Made by a program: the position numbers and the translations under genes. This document shows positions 24,010 through 33,904 of a stretch of DNA of 64,000 nt, piece after piece. A model generated the notes under the pieces. It saw only the letters and a list, made by a program, of their open reading frames with translations, ran no database searches and was not told the DNA's origin. Each line of letters starts with the position of its first letter. The stretch's first letter is position 1. Source of the stretch: Pochonia chlamydosporia 170 (taxonomy: Eukaryota > Ascomycota > Sordariomycetes > Hypocreales > Clavicipitaceae); the NCBI RefSeq assembly GCF_001653235.2, contig NC_035793.1, positions 2,914,001 to 2,978,000 of the forward strand, given 5' to 3'.

Positions 24010-25230
24010 ATGGCCAAACCAATCCTCATCTCAGGCGGCGGACTCTCATCCCTCCTCCTCGCGCAATCCCTCCTCACCCACAACATCCCCTTCCTCATCT
24101 TCGAGCGCGACAGCTCGCTCTCCTTCCGCGCCCAAGGCTACCGTCTCCGCCTGTCAACCGAGGGCCTCGACGCCATACAATCGGTCCTCCCGCCAGAAGC
24201 ATGGCAAGAATTCTGGGACACATGCGGTAAAACCGGCGGAGGCGGATTCGCGGCCCTAGACGCCATCACCGGCGAAAAGATTCCCGACAGTGGCGTCAAC
24301 ACGCCGCCGCAGAAGGATGAACAAGTATCGCAGGCAGAGACCAAGATCAAGGAGACGCTGCACTCGCGCGACGGCAAAGTAGTTGGTATTGCGCGCGGCG
24401 AAATGCGCAAGCTGTTCCTCAAGGGGTGCGAGCCCTACATCAAGTGGGCGCACAATGTCACGGGCTACGAAATCACACCATCTGGCGTAAGGGCCATATT
24501 CGCAGACGGCACCAAGAGCATCGAGGGGGAGATGCTCATTGCCGGAGAAGGCATTCACTCCAAAGTAGCGAAGCAGTTATCAGGGGGCAAATTAAAAGTC
24601 TACGACACAGGCGCAAGAGGCATTCACGGCCAAGCACCCACCACGGCGTTCAAACAACTCGGCGAAGGAGTATGGCGGCTCGTGGACAACACAAAGCCCA
24701 ACGGACGCGTGTTTGTCATTACAAACGTGCGCTCCGGCGACATGCACGACGCAGACATGCAATTCGGATGGACAATGGGCGCGCAACCTGGTGTAATTAA
24801 CGCTCCAAACGACGACTTCTCACTGATCGGCGAGCCGGCCGCCAAGATTGCAAAGGACCTCACGAAGGAGTGGCACCCCAAGCTGAAGCCATTGTTCGAC
24901 GAGATGCAGGTCTCCGAAGCGGCATTTTGGAAAATCACCTGCTCCACACCGTCTGGCGTGCCGGAGTGGGAGAACGAGCCGCGCGTGACGGTGATAGGGG
25001 ATGCGGTGCACTCGATGACGCCGGCGGGGGGGATTGGTGCGAATACCGCGGTGAGGGATTCGGCTTTGCTGGGGAGGTTGATTGGCGAGGCGGGCGGGTT
25101 TAGGGACGGGTTGACGAAGGAGTATGAGAGGGAGATGAGGGTTTATGGGAGTGAGGCTGTGGGCATTAGTTACGGGTTGGCGAAGGCGCAGTTTGGGGTG
25201 TTGATTGATGAGGATTCTGCGACTTTGTAG
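24010..25230 (+). CDS. FAD-dependent monooxygenase, aromatic hydroxylase type
   Basis: A single-exon gene encodes 406 residues. The N-terminal FAD Rossmann motif is LISGGGLSSLLLAQSL with an acidic residue (FLIFERD) at the end of strand two. The second FAD motif VIGDAVHSMTPAGGIGANTAV lies near residue 328. Together they define the p-hydroxybenzoate hydroxylase-like group of NAD(P)H-dependent flavin monooxygenases. The substrate cannot be told. Fungal members act on phenols, on salicylate-like acids and in secondary metabolism. I see no signal peptide or membrane anchor. The neighbours give no pathway. The first glycine motif is GGGLSS, where the canonical last Gly is replaced by Ser; this is tolerated in this fungal subgroup as far as I know. 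Confidence 0.9.
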   Translation: MAKPILISGGGLSSLLLAQSLLTHNIPFLIFERDSSLSFRAQGYRLRLSTEGLDAIQSVLPPEAWQEFWDTCGKTGGGGFAALDAITGEKIPDSGVNTPPQKDEQVSQAETKIKETLHSRDGKVVGIARGEMRKLFLKGCEPYIKWAHNVTGYEITPSGVRAIFADGTKSIEGEMLIAGEGIHSKVAKQLSGGKLKVYDTGARGIHGQAPTTAFKQLGEGVWRLVDNTKPNGRVFVITNVRSGDMHDADMQFGWTMGAQPGVINAPNDDFSLIGEPAAKIAKDLTKEWHPKLKPLFDEMQVSEAAFWKITCSTPSGVPEWENEPRVTVIGDAVHSMTPAGGIGANTAVRDSALLGRLIGEAGGFRDGLTKEYEREMRVYGSEAVGISYGLAKAQFGVLIDEDSATL

Positions 25231-26075
25231 GGATGCCTGGAGGTTTGCTGGGACCAGTGACAATGGTTATTGTGTTGTTGAGTGATTTGATAATTTGGAG
25301 GGTTGTAATAATGAGCTCGACTGTTGGCTGGACTGATGGATTGGGAATGATATTGAAGTGGACTTCTCATATATGATATCTACGAGTGTGGCTCGACTTA
25401 GTCTATACGAACCTTGACAGGGCAAATTGCTGGTCAAGATATTATTAAAGTAAGCTTTTTTAATTATAGCAGAAATTAAAAGTAGGTTTTTGAGAGATTT
25501 CTTGGGGTTGCTGCACTTTCTAAATATAATGTTTGTCTGGGATGTTGGTCAACTACTGGACCAGCTTAGTCGAGATGTCAATGTGTTTGTCCGATGGTTC
25601 AATAATGTCTCACCTGTCTGTTGGTACCTGGCGAAATGACAATACAACTGCATCCTAACAAAGTTATGTGCTTGCTGCGGCAAAAATATTGTACTTGACT
25701 GACAAAGCGCAATTTCTTTTACAGGTGAATGCCTCACCTAACAGTATTGAGCGGTGACCGTTTTCCATCTTCTTTGTAAGTGCAATCAAACAGTTTGTGC
25801 CAGTCACATATCGCTTTGTGACATGGCCATGGCTTCTTGGCCACATGCTTGACCTTTGATGCGAACATTGTTCGTCAACCGACAGGACACTTGGCCAGCT
25901 TGTTGGGTTGAGAAGAAAGTTAATGCCGACGTCGAAAAAGCTTAAATTTCAACCATTGTGTATGGGGTATAAAGAGTGTCCATGTCTCTGCTCAAGTGGC
26001 GTACTCTTGAGATACCGTCTTAGTTTACCTAAAATCCACTCTCTTTATTACAGAGTCCAGTCATCCCATTTCAGC
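25231..26075. other. AT-rich intergenic region
   Basis: It separates the monooxygenase from the Kazal inhibitor gene and contains the latter's TATA box. No gene is seen. Confidence 0.5.
25968..25973 (+). promoter_or_regulatory. TATA box of the Kazal inhibitor gene
   Basis: TATAAA lies 108 bases before the ATG, in a region otherwise without such a motif. A strong TATA box suits a highly expressed or induced small secreted protein. Confidence 0.55.
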
Positions 26076-26361
26076 ATGTATCGCCCAATTCTCGTTCTTC
26101 TTAGTGCGGCGGCCCTGTTCCAGCTTAGCCTTGCCAGTCCCATCGGCGCTTGTAAGTCTAGGCCCCAACGTTTGTAGATTGAGAGGACTACATACTAAGA
26201 TCAAAGCAGCCGAAAATGTAGAGCGAGGCACTGGGTGCATTTGCAACACTGGATATGTCCCAGTTTGTGCAGGTGGACGGACATACAGCAACAAGTGCAT
26301 GGCGGACTGTTCAGGAATTACAAACGCCTCACCGGGGGCATGTGGTGCGGGCCGGAGTTAA
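26076..26361 (+). CDS. Small secreted Kazal-type serine protease inhibitor, 75 residues
   Basis: Exons 26076-26151 and 26210-26361 encode a signal peptide (MYRPILVLLSAAALFQLSLA, cleavage probably after SLAS or PIGA) and one Kazal-like domain. The domain has six cysteines spaced CIC..PVCAGGRTYSNKC.ADC..C, with the family core PVC.GG.TYSN.C. Such proteins block serine proteases through the loop before the PVC segment. The canonical inhibitory loop here reads CNTGYVP. The intron splits the codon just after the signal peptide, the usual place in small secreted proteins. The gene stands alone with large spaces on both sides. A role against host or competitor proteases is plausible but unproven. 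Confidence 0.88.
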
Positions 26362-27489
26362 AATATTGTATGTGGGAGTTGATTGACGAATGATGTCGGC
26401 AATCCGGACGAAGGCGTTCTCAACATATTTTTTTTCTTGTTGATTCGGACTGGAAACACAAGTTAGCCATACCTGTCATTTGAACCTATGAGCGCAGGGC
26501 CATGTATCCTAGCCCGTCGTATTAAGAAGTGTATATTAAAGCTGTCGCCAGAATACGTCACAGCATTTCGTATTATTACAAGTGTTCTTGGTCTCGAGGT
26601 GTACGGCGGGTCCGGATCGTTGACGGATTCAACTCCAACTTCTGCACCTGTTCAAGGCGTTCTGTAAGGCACATCTCGATGATGACTTTAGGCTATTCGA
26701 TGTGAGATCCCAAAAGGAAGCCATATCCAAGATTGGCTTAGTGTTATCATGTTTAACAATAGTATTCACCAATCCCTTCCGCGGCATACACGAACCGTAA
26801 AGCCCTGCCTTCAATGCGTCCGGATCCTGTCAGGCGCACTGCCCCCAACTTATTGCAGAAGACGGAAGAACTATATTGAATCCTGCGAAGCGGGGAACTG
26901 AACACGTTTTCTCATCCTTGTCATTTCATGAATCGAAGGACTTGATGGAAGTTCCGGAAACCAGGGCGTTTCGATGGGGGTCATGGAGAAATGGACAATT
27001 TGGTAGAGTGGCTTGGATGGGGGTCCGAATGCAAGGTGAAGAAGACCATGAAATGTCGAAGAAGATGGATGGTGCAAGTTGGGGGTCAGACTGACACCAG
27101 GACTGTCAATCGCGGGGCAGCTTTTTTAATGGCGGGGTGGAAGGTGCGATACAGAGCGAGAAGCGGAAGGTGGGAACAGGGGGCACATCAAGTGGCATGT
27201 TGATGTGGGCATTTCACCATCCGTAAACTGCAAGCTTCAACCGTGGACTGCATGCCGAGTGATGACATGGTGCAAGACAACGTTGAGGGGCAGCATTGGG
27301 GGACCGAGGAGCGTGGGATAATGGAGAATTCGTGGGATTCTTCATCCGCCGAACTTGAATTGCAAGATGGGGGTCGTGGTTCATGGTTGATCTAAGCTTT
27401 CATGCTGAGGTACAGATTTTCTCATGACATCTCAGAAGTTTTGACAGAACGACCTAGAGACAATCTCGAATCAACCCAGTGTTGCAATC
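26362..27489. other. 1.1 kb intergenic region
   Basis: It lies between the Kazal gene and the first DAK gene. Short frames only; none has recognisable content. Confidence 0.5.
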
Positions 27490-29410
27490 ATGTCCGGTAA
27501 GTCACAAAGCTTAGAATTCATATTCATCTCCCAAAACTAACAATCACCAGTCAAGCACTTCTCAAACGACCCTACGTCACTTGTGGCAGCGGCTCTCCGT
27601 TCGGCTACTTACACAAACCCATCACTTGCTTTCGACGCCGCTCAAAAGATTGTGTCCCTTCGCGATGCTGCGTCTCAACCCACTGTAGCCCTCATTTCTG
27701 GTGGAGGATCCGGCCACGAGCCTTCCTTCGCAGGCTTCGTTGGCAATGGCTTCTTGACAGCGGCCGTGGCTGGTTCTGTCTTTGCCTCTCCTTCTGCGGA
27801 GCAAGTATTCCGAGCGATTCGAAAGGTGGGATCTGCGCAGCCAGAGCGAGGCATCTTGGTCATCATTATGAACTACACTGGTGACATGCTGCACTTTGGT
27901 ATGGCTGTTGAAAAGGCTCGCGCTGAAGGTATCAAGTGCGAGTTGCTTGTCGTAGGTGACGACGTTGGTGTTGGGCGAGCCCGTGGAGGGAGAATTGGGC
28001 GAAGAGGCCTGGCTGGGACTGTACTGGTGCAAAAGATTGCCGCGGCATCTGCTGCCTCTGGGTTCGTACACCACCTTATCTACCAGTTCCATGGTCACAA
28101 GGCTGACATTCCATCTTATTTAGGGCCACACTGGAGCAAGTATACAAGATTGCCAATCTTGCAGCTCAAAACACGGCTACTGTTGGCGCATCCCTGTCCC
28201 ACGTCCATGTTCCCGGGCGAGAAATCGTCCCCGATGAACTCGGCGATGAAATCGAAATCGGCATGGGCATTCACAATGAAGAAGGCTTTGGGCGAGTGAA
28301 GACAGATTTACCTGGCCTCGTGTCCACTATGCTGAAGCAGCTCCTTGACCAGTCTGACAAAGACAGGGCATATATCAATGTCCAACCTTCTGATCAAGTA
28401 GTAGCACTTGTTAATAATTTGGGAGGTATTAGTGCGCTCGAGCTCGGAGCTATCACTACAGAGGTAGTCGACCAGCTTGCGTCCAAACATTCCATTCGAC
28501 CTGTGCGTCTTCTCAGCGGCACGTACATGACCAGCTTGAACGGAATGGGTTTCAGCATCACACTCCTCAAAGTCGTAGATAAGTCCTTTGTGGAACTGAT
28601 TGATGCACCGGCTGATGCGGCAGGATGGTCGCCTGCAGTTCAGACACAGAACTGGGGACGTGACATCGACACTAGCAGGCAACCTGATGAGCACGCTGAA
28701 GCTGGCCAGGATGATGCAAACAATGTTTCTAGCAACCTTACCAGTGAGTTGCCCCCTTGTCTGGTTTCCAGGTTAGCATTGTCCATTAACTAACAGTCGC
28801 AGTCAACTCCGATTTTGCAGCTCAAAAGCTCAAGTCTGCCCTCAACAGCCTCATTGCTGCTGAGCCCCAAATCACAAAGTACGACACCATAGTTGGCGAC
28901 GGAGACTGCGGTCTTTGTCTCAAAACAGGCGCCGAAGCGGTTCTCAAGTTCATTGAGTCGCAACCTGTACCGTCCGATGTCGTCCGCCTGGTTCACAACA
29001 TTGCTCAAGTTGTTGAGAGCAGTATGGATGGTACCTCAGGCGCCCTGTACGCTATTTTCATTAACGCCTTTGCGTCTGGCCTGCAATCCGCATCCTCCAA
29101 CTCTCAACAAGAAATTACGCCGCAAATCTGGGCTGCGGGTTTACAAGCTGCGCTTACAAGTCTGGCAAAGTACACTCCGGCTCAACCAGGTGATAGAACT
29201 GTAGTGGATGCTCTTGCGCCATTCGTTGCCACATTGGCACAGACACTTGATCTGGGAAGCGCTGTCAAGGCAGCTGAGAAGGGTTGTGAATCTACAAAGG
29301 GCATGGAAGCAAGTTTGGGTCGATCTGTGTATGTCAGTGCCGAGGGATGGAACTCCTGCCCTGACCCCGGAGCGTATGGATTGGTGAAGCTGTTGGAGGG
29401 ATTGATTTAG
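27490..29410 (+). CDS. DAK1: Dihydroxyacetone kinase (DAK, ATP-dependent), copy 1
   Basis: It phosphorylates dihydroxyacetone (and often glyceraldehyde) with ATP, in the cytosol, giving DHAP for glycolysis. Exons 27490-27496, 27551-28061, 28124-28743 and 28803-29410 give 581 residues, the normal length. The DhaK domain (residues about 1-330) has SGGGSGHEPSFAGFVG, NYTGD, SLSHVHVPGR and GMGIHNEEG; the His in the last motif (about 223) is the family's covalent substrate-binding residue. The DhaL domain (about 385-581) has the ADP/Mg motif GDGDCG and GDRTVVDAL. The first exon has only seven coding bases. Intron 2 has the unusual donor GTTCGT but is fixed by phase. Two acceptors six bases apart are possible at intron 3. 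It is convergent with a DapA-type aldolase gene. Confidence 0.94.
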
Positions 29411-29742
29411 GAAAAAACTAAGTTTGGACTATGTGAATAACATTTAACGCCAAAGAGATTATAATTGCAGTGTTTATGATTGAGCAATCAGGTTCGGCCT
29501 TTTGACCAATCCTGTCGTGACACGAAATGGCCGACTGCACAACGCTCAATGCAGAAGGCCCATCTTGCCAAGAAACAAACTTCGAGTATCAACCAAAATG
29601 TATTCCTATATAACGCCTGATTTGCTATGCAACAAATATGCTGCTGGTTATTACTCTTCCACCCAGCGCTGTTTCCTCTGGATTCATCTTGCCACACTTT
29701 ATCCTGGTATTCTTCAAATATATGCAAACATAGGATCTTCCC
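29411..29742. other. Convergent 3' intergenic region
   Basis: The shared 3' flank of the DAK copy 1 and aldolase genes. Nothing else is seen. Confidence 0.5.
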
Positions 29743-30735
29743 TTACGCAGAAGCGCCAAACTTGGTTTCCAAATCGACCAATTCCTGGAATTCGGCCATC
29801 TGAGCCTCAAGGGCTTTACCCTCGGGAACAGTGCATGGCTTTCTAGGCAGTCCTCCATAGCCGTGATATCTCTGCAGGGCTGACTTGACAGAAATGAATC
29901 CTCCTTTGATGGCGGCCCAATCGCCGCCGGCGACAATGCCCTGCATCTTGACAGCTTCGTCGACTTTGCCACTGCTCCAGAGCCGAGCAACCTCATTGCA
30001 GGCAACTGGGGCGATATTGGCCAGGCCAGCGATAACGCCATGACCACCGACAGACAGTGTCTGAATAATGAAATCGGCACTTCCGCCGTACGTTCTGAAA
30101 GAAGTACCCTGGGTACCAGCAACGATACGGGCCAATTTGCCAGTGTTGCCGCATGTGAGTTTTACACCAACAATATTGGGATGCTTAGCAAGAGTAAGGA
30201 TAGTATCTGAGCTGAGATCCAGTCCGCCACAAGGAGCAGGGAAGTTGTAAATGAGAAGAGGGACGGGGCTGGCATCGGCTACAGCACGGAAGTGTTCGAT
30301 GATCAAATCCGTGTTCAACAACCCGCCATAGTATGAGGGTGGCAGGATGAGAGCGTGGGTGCCACCAGATTCGCCAGCATCCCGACACAACTGTATCGTC
30401 TCTCGAGTTGATTGAGCACCACAGCCCACGATGATGGGGAGGTGTGCCTTGCCAACCTCTTCCAAGGCAGTACGTGTGAAGCGTGTAATCAATTTTCGTT
30501 CAGCGTGGTCGAGGTGAACTGCTTCGCCGTTGGAACCATGGGTTACGAGACCGGCGACTCCGGCACGGGCAAGACGCTTGGCATGGGCTTTGGTGGTTTC
30601 TTCGTCAATGTTATCATCTGCCGTGAAGAAAGCTACCGTTGGTACAAAGACACCGGCTTCCAAGGCACCACCAGGGCTGGCAACACCGTTGTGATAGCCA
30701 TTCGTCTGAAGGCTGGCCGAAGCTGATGCAGTCAT
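29743..30735 (-). CDS. DapA/HOGA-family class I aldolase
   Basis: A single-exon gene encodes 330 residues of the dihydrodipicolinate synthase-like (NAL) superfamily: pyruvate- or 2-oxoacid-forming aldolases that work through a Lys Schiff base in a TIM barrel. The expected residues are present: the GSNGEAVHL motif (residues 67-75), Tyr163 in LLIYNFPAP and Schiff-base Lys192 in VGVKLTCGN. Fungi do not make lysine by DapA, so a catabolic role is more likely, such as 4-hydroxy-2-oxoglutarate or 2-keto-3-deoxy-sugar acid cleavage (the fungal L-galactonate path uses a member of this superfamily). Its pairing with a DAK gene fits a triose or sugar-acid link. The exact substrate is open. Confidence 0.88.
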   Translation of the reverse strand: MTASASASLQTNGYHNGVASPGGALEAGVFVPTVAFFTADDNIDEETTKAHAKRLARAGVAGLVTHGSNGEAVHLDHAERKLITRFTRTALEEVGKAHLPIIVGCGAQSTRETIQLCRDAGESGGTHALILPPSYYGGLLNTDLIIEHFRAVADASPVPLLIYNFPAPCGGLDLSSDTILTLAKHPNIVGVKLTCGNTGKLARIVAGTQGTSFRTYGGSADFIIQTLSVGGHGVIAGLANIAPVACNEVARLWSSGKVDEAVKMQGIVAGGDWAAIKGGFISVKSALQRYHGYGGLPRKPCTVPEGKALEAQMAEFQELVDLETKFGASA

Positions 30736-33700
30736 GGCGGAAGATGTGGAATAATCGAACCCAAACGATCAAGGCTTGTATAAGACCGATGAATGAAACA
30801 GGAAAATCTTGGCAGCAGTATCAGCAAGGACGGCACGAGAGAAGGTGATGAAGGAGACAAGGTTAAGTATACTTGAACAAGTCCGCCGGGAAGTGTTAAC
30901 AGGTGTCGCGAGAAGGGTGTGGCAGGTTATAAGGACAATTGATGAGGAAGGAACCATCCGTCCATTCGCCTTCACAACGAAAGAACCGGCCCGTCTCCCA
31001 TCCACTTGGGCACATGGGGGTTGATCAGAATCCACACACAAGTTAAAAACCTTCAAGATTGTCAACCAGACCACACCCCATTCCCCATTCTCCATCCCCC
31101 GTTGGCTATCGGCCTTTGCACCATTTGCCATCTGGCGCAACAAACCACTGCCCCCCACGATGGGACAAGCAAGACAAAAAAAAAAAGAGGGTATGAAGGC
31201 GTTCCTCCAGGGCGGGATGGGTGGTCACTGGCTGACTTGGCACCCAGGGCTGGCACAACTGGCTGCTTCAATCCGAGCTCCCCCACGAAGCCACCATGAA
31301 GACTTAAGTCTTGGGGCTTGGGAATAGTGTGCTGCACAAACCAGGGCCAATTGCTTCTCTGCCCACAGATCCACCGTCTTGTCCACTCAGATCCACAGAT
31401 CCACACGAAATCGACAAAATAGTTCTTTCTGCTTATTCCATGGCGGTGCCAGACGAGCAGCAAACAAGCACAGCGGACAATACCCGCCGGGAACAGGCAA
31501 ACATTGAGAGATGGTGGTGATTGCTGTCACACATGTGCTTCAGACGCCGCAGCCGATCTAGCGGGCGCAGATATCTCATCGGAAATATACCTGACCGTAC
31601 GAAGTATACTTCTACTCCAGGCATTAACCCGTGCTTCTGGTGTGGTGGGCGAAGAACGTCAAGGAAAAGCAACGCCCAAACGAGCCTGGTGGGACATGCA
31701 TCGACGACGGCTCGCACAAAGAGACTCTGGGAAGCTAAGCCAGGACGTGTCAGGCCTGCAGATCAGCAAATCTGTTGAGACTTTGCTGAGTACCTAGAAA
31801 GGCACTCGCCAGATGCAGAGCTGGATTGTCGTTTTGAGGTTTCGAGAAGCTGCAAAAACAGGGGTAGCCAGTGATCAAACTAATGTTCCTTGCTAACAAA
31901 ATATGTATCGACGGCTAATGATGTTGGGTGGTTCCGTATGGCGAACAATTGTCTTTCCCGAGAGCAGATTCTAACTTCTCGGATTGATTAGCATCTCGGT
32001 CAGCCGACAGGGTGAAAGCTTGTTCATCAAGCCCGCCAAAAAGCCCAACGTGGGAGATTTCGAGCTAGTGCCGACATATGGCACCTCCATGCGACACGGG
32101 CGAAGCATCGAGTGAGCACCCCCATTTTTTGTCAGGTGTACCTGCACTCAGTCACTGACATGCTCAAGGTGCATGATACGATGCACGGAGATGTCAATCA
32201 TCAACGACCAAGGTAGTTGTCGCCTGTTCGAGGTAATGGTCTTCGTCAAGCTCCAACTCCAATCAGAACCTTCTATTCTGTCACAGCTGCAGCAAGGATC
32301 CCGCCAATTACCGGACCAATTTGCCGGATACCCTTTTTCTACTTTAATTTTGCCTAAGTTTTGCCCAGAAGAACGGCGAACATGTGTAAGGGCGCGCATA
32401 TCCTGCCAGAGGTGGGAATGGTTTCGTTAAGCGTTCAAGATGTGTTAGGCTTCTTGGTGGGCTTCCCGCACACGACCCTGGTGACATTGGCCCTTGGCAG
32501 CATCATGATGCAGGGGAACGGAAATGCTGTGCTTCCAAAGACATGACAGGGGAGTATAAGCTGATGGGGTGCCGTCATCTAAGCGTGCTTCAACATGAGA
32601 TCTCACACTTTTCTTACCACCGTCAAGGATGTTGACAGAGTGTGGGAGGGCTGATTGATAATGGCATCTTGCATGGTATAATGCTCTTAAACATGATCGC
32701 ACTTCCCGGTACTGAATTTCAAAATTGAGGAGGGTTTAACATCTCACATGCCTAGCCAATCAAACCACCAAGTGGAGTTGGAAAAAAGGATACGACACAG
32801 AATTTGATAACCACGAGTGCAACGACCAGCTGACGCCGGAGATTCCATTAGAAGGCATCTTTCATTCCCGCAATGAGAATGCCCTTGTGGAGGATATCGG
32901 CGACCAAGTTCATGCATTTTGCGTCTCTTACGAATTGGGCTCCCCCCATTCCCTAAATCCGACTCCCCCTCGCTGGTGTAATAAGAGCTATGCCTGCGGT
33001 ACGCTGCTGGGGTGAGAGATGATGAAAGCATTTGATACAGGTTCTCCCACAGTTACAGTAGTGGAATTCGTTCTACTCTATGAACACGGCAAAAAAGAGT
33101 TGCGCGCTACAATATAGCAGATGTTGTGCCGGCCAAGGTATATCTCCGCATTGTGTAACCATGTCATCGGAAAACAGGGAATATCATGACTTTCCCCCTT
33201 GCAGTAACTGTCTACATGACGGCAAAGATATCACCTGCCACGCAAACGGCCATAAAACCCTCAGCTGGAATATAGATTTTAAAACAGCCTCGAGTTGCAA
33301 CAGGAAGGTTCGCTGCATAGCCGTGCTCGCAATGATTGCAAGCCTGCGCCACCTAACCAGAACGGCTGTTTGTCTTCCAAAGTTCCCAAGCAAGGCGAAT
33401 TCAGGTTGCAGCTTCGCAAGTTGCACAAGCTGCGAGACAATGGCCCCTCACTACTGATTCAATTGAGCCTCATCGACATTTGTCCACTCAGAGCGTACGG
33501 AGTAGAGACAGAGGCGTTTTGGGAAATTCTGACCGTCGCCGTGGTTTCTGCACAGCGCGGCTTCTATCATTTGCCATGGTTTCACAGTCAATTCGCTCCA
33601 GAAATTGTTTGGCTGCCCTTTTTGGTGCGGATAGACCATCTTGGTTGGGTCTCGAACATTGACGCCTCAAAATTGGACAATGCGTTGAGCTGCTCAGCCC

Positions 33701-33904
33701 TCAATCACATGGGTTCACTCTTCAAGACATCATATTCAGACCCTGCCAAACCTTTGAAACAGTCTCGGTACATGGCCAAACCTTTCAATTGGATCTCACC
33801 GGTACTTATCGTGCTAAAGTCTTTGTTTTCCTTGTCGAATATCGGCCTTTTTCGATAATCTCAACAGCCCATGGAATCGCTGTCCGTCGCCAATTGCGGG
33901 GGTC
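30736..33904. other. 3.2 kb gene-poor stretch
   Basis: No gene can be firmly called. There are small frames near 31504-31797 and 32173-32430, the latter with intron-like signals before it (see findings), and a 187-codon frame at 33295-33858 without recognisable content. The stretch could hold a small or decayed gene, and the promoter of the HET gene at its right end. Confidence 0.45.

Noticed and set aside
31504..31797. A 97-codon frame in the gene-poor stretch, preceded by a short frame beginning MAVPDEQQ
   Set aside because: The two pieces cannot be joined by an intron of normal length, and no homology is evident.
33295..33858. A 187-codon frame just upstream of the HET gene
   Set aside because: No recognisable domain, no good start context, and composition like the surrounding non-coding DNA.
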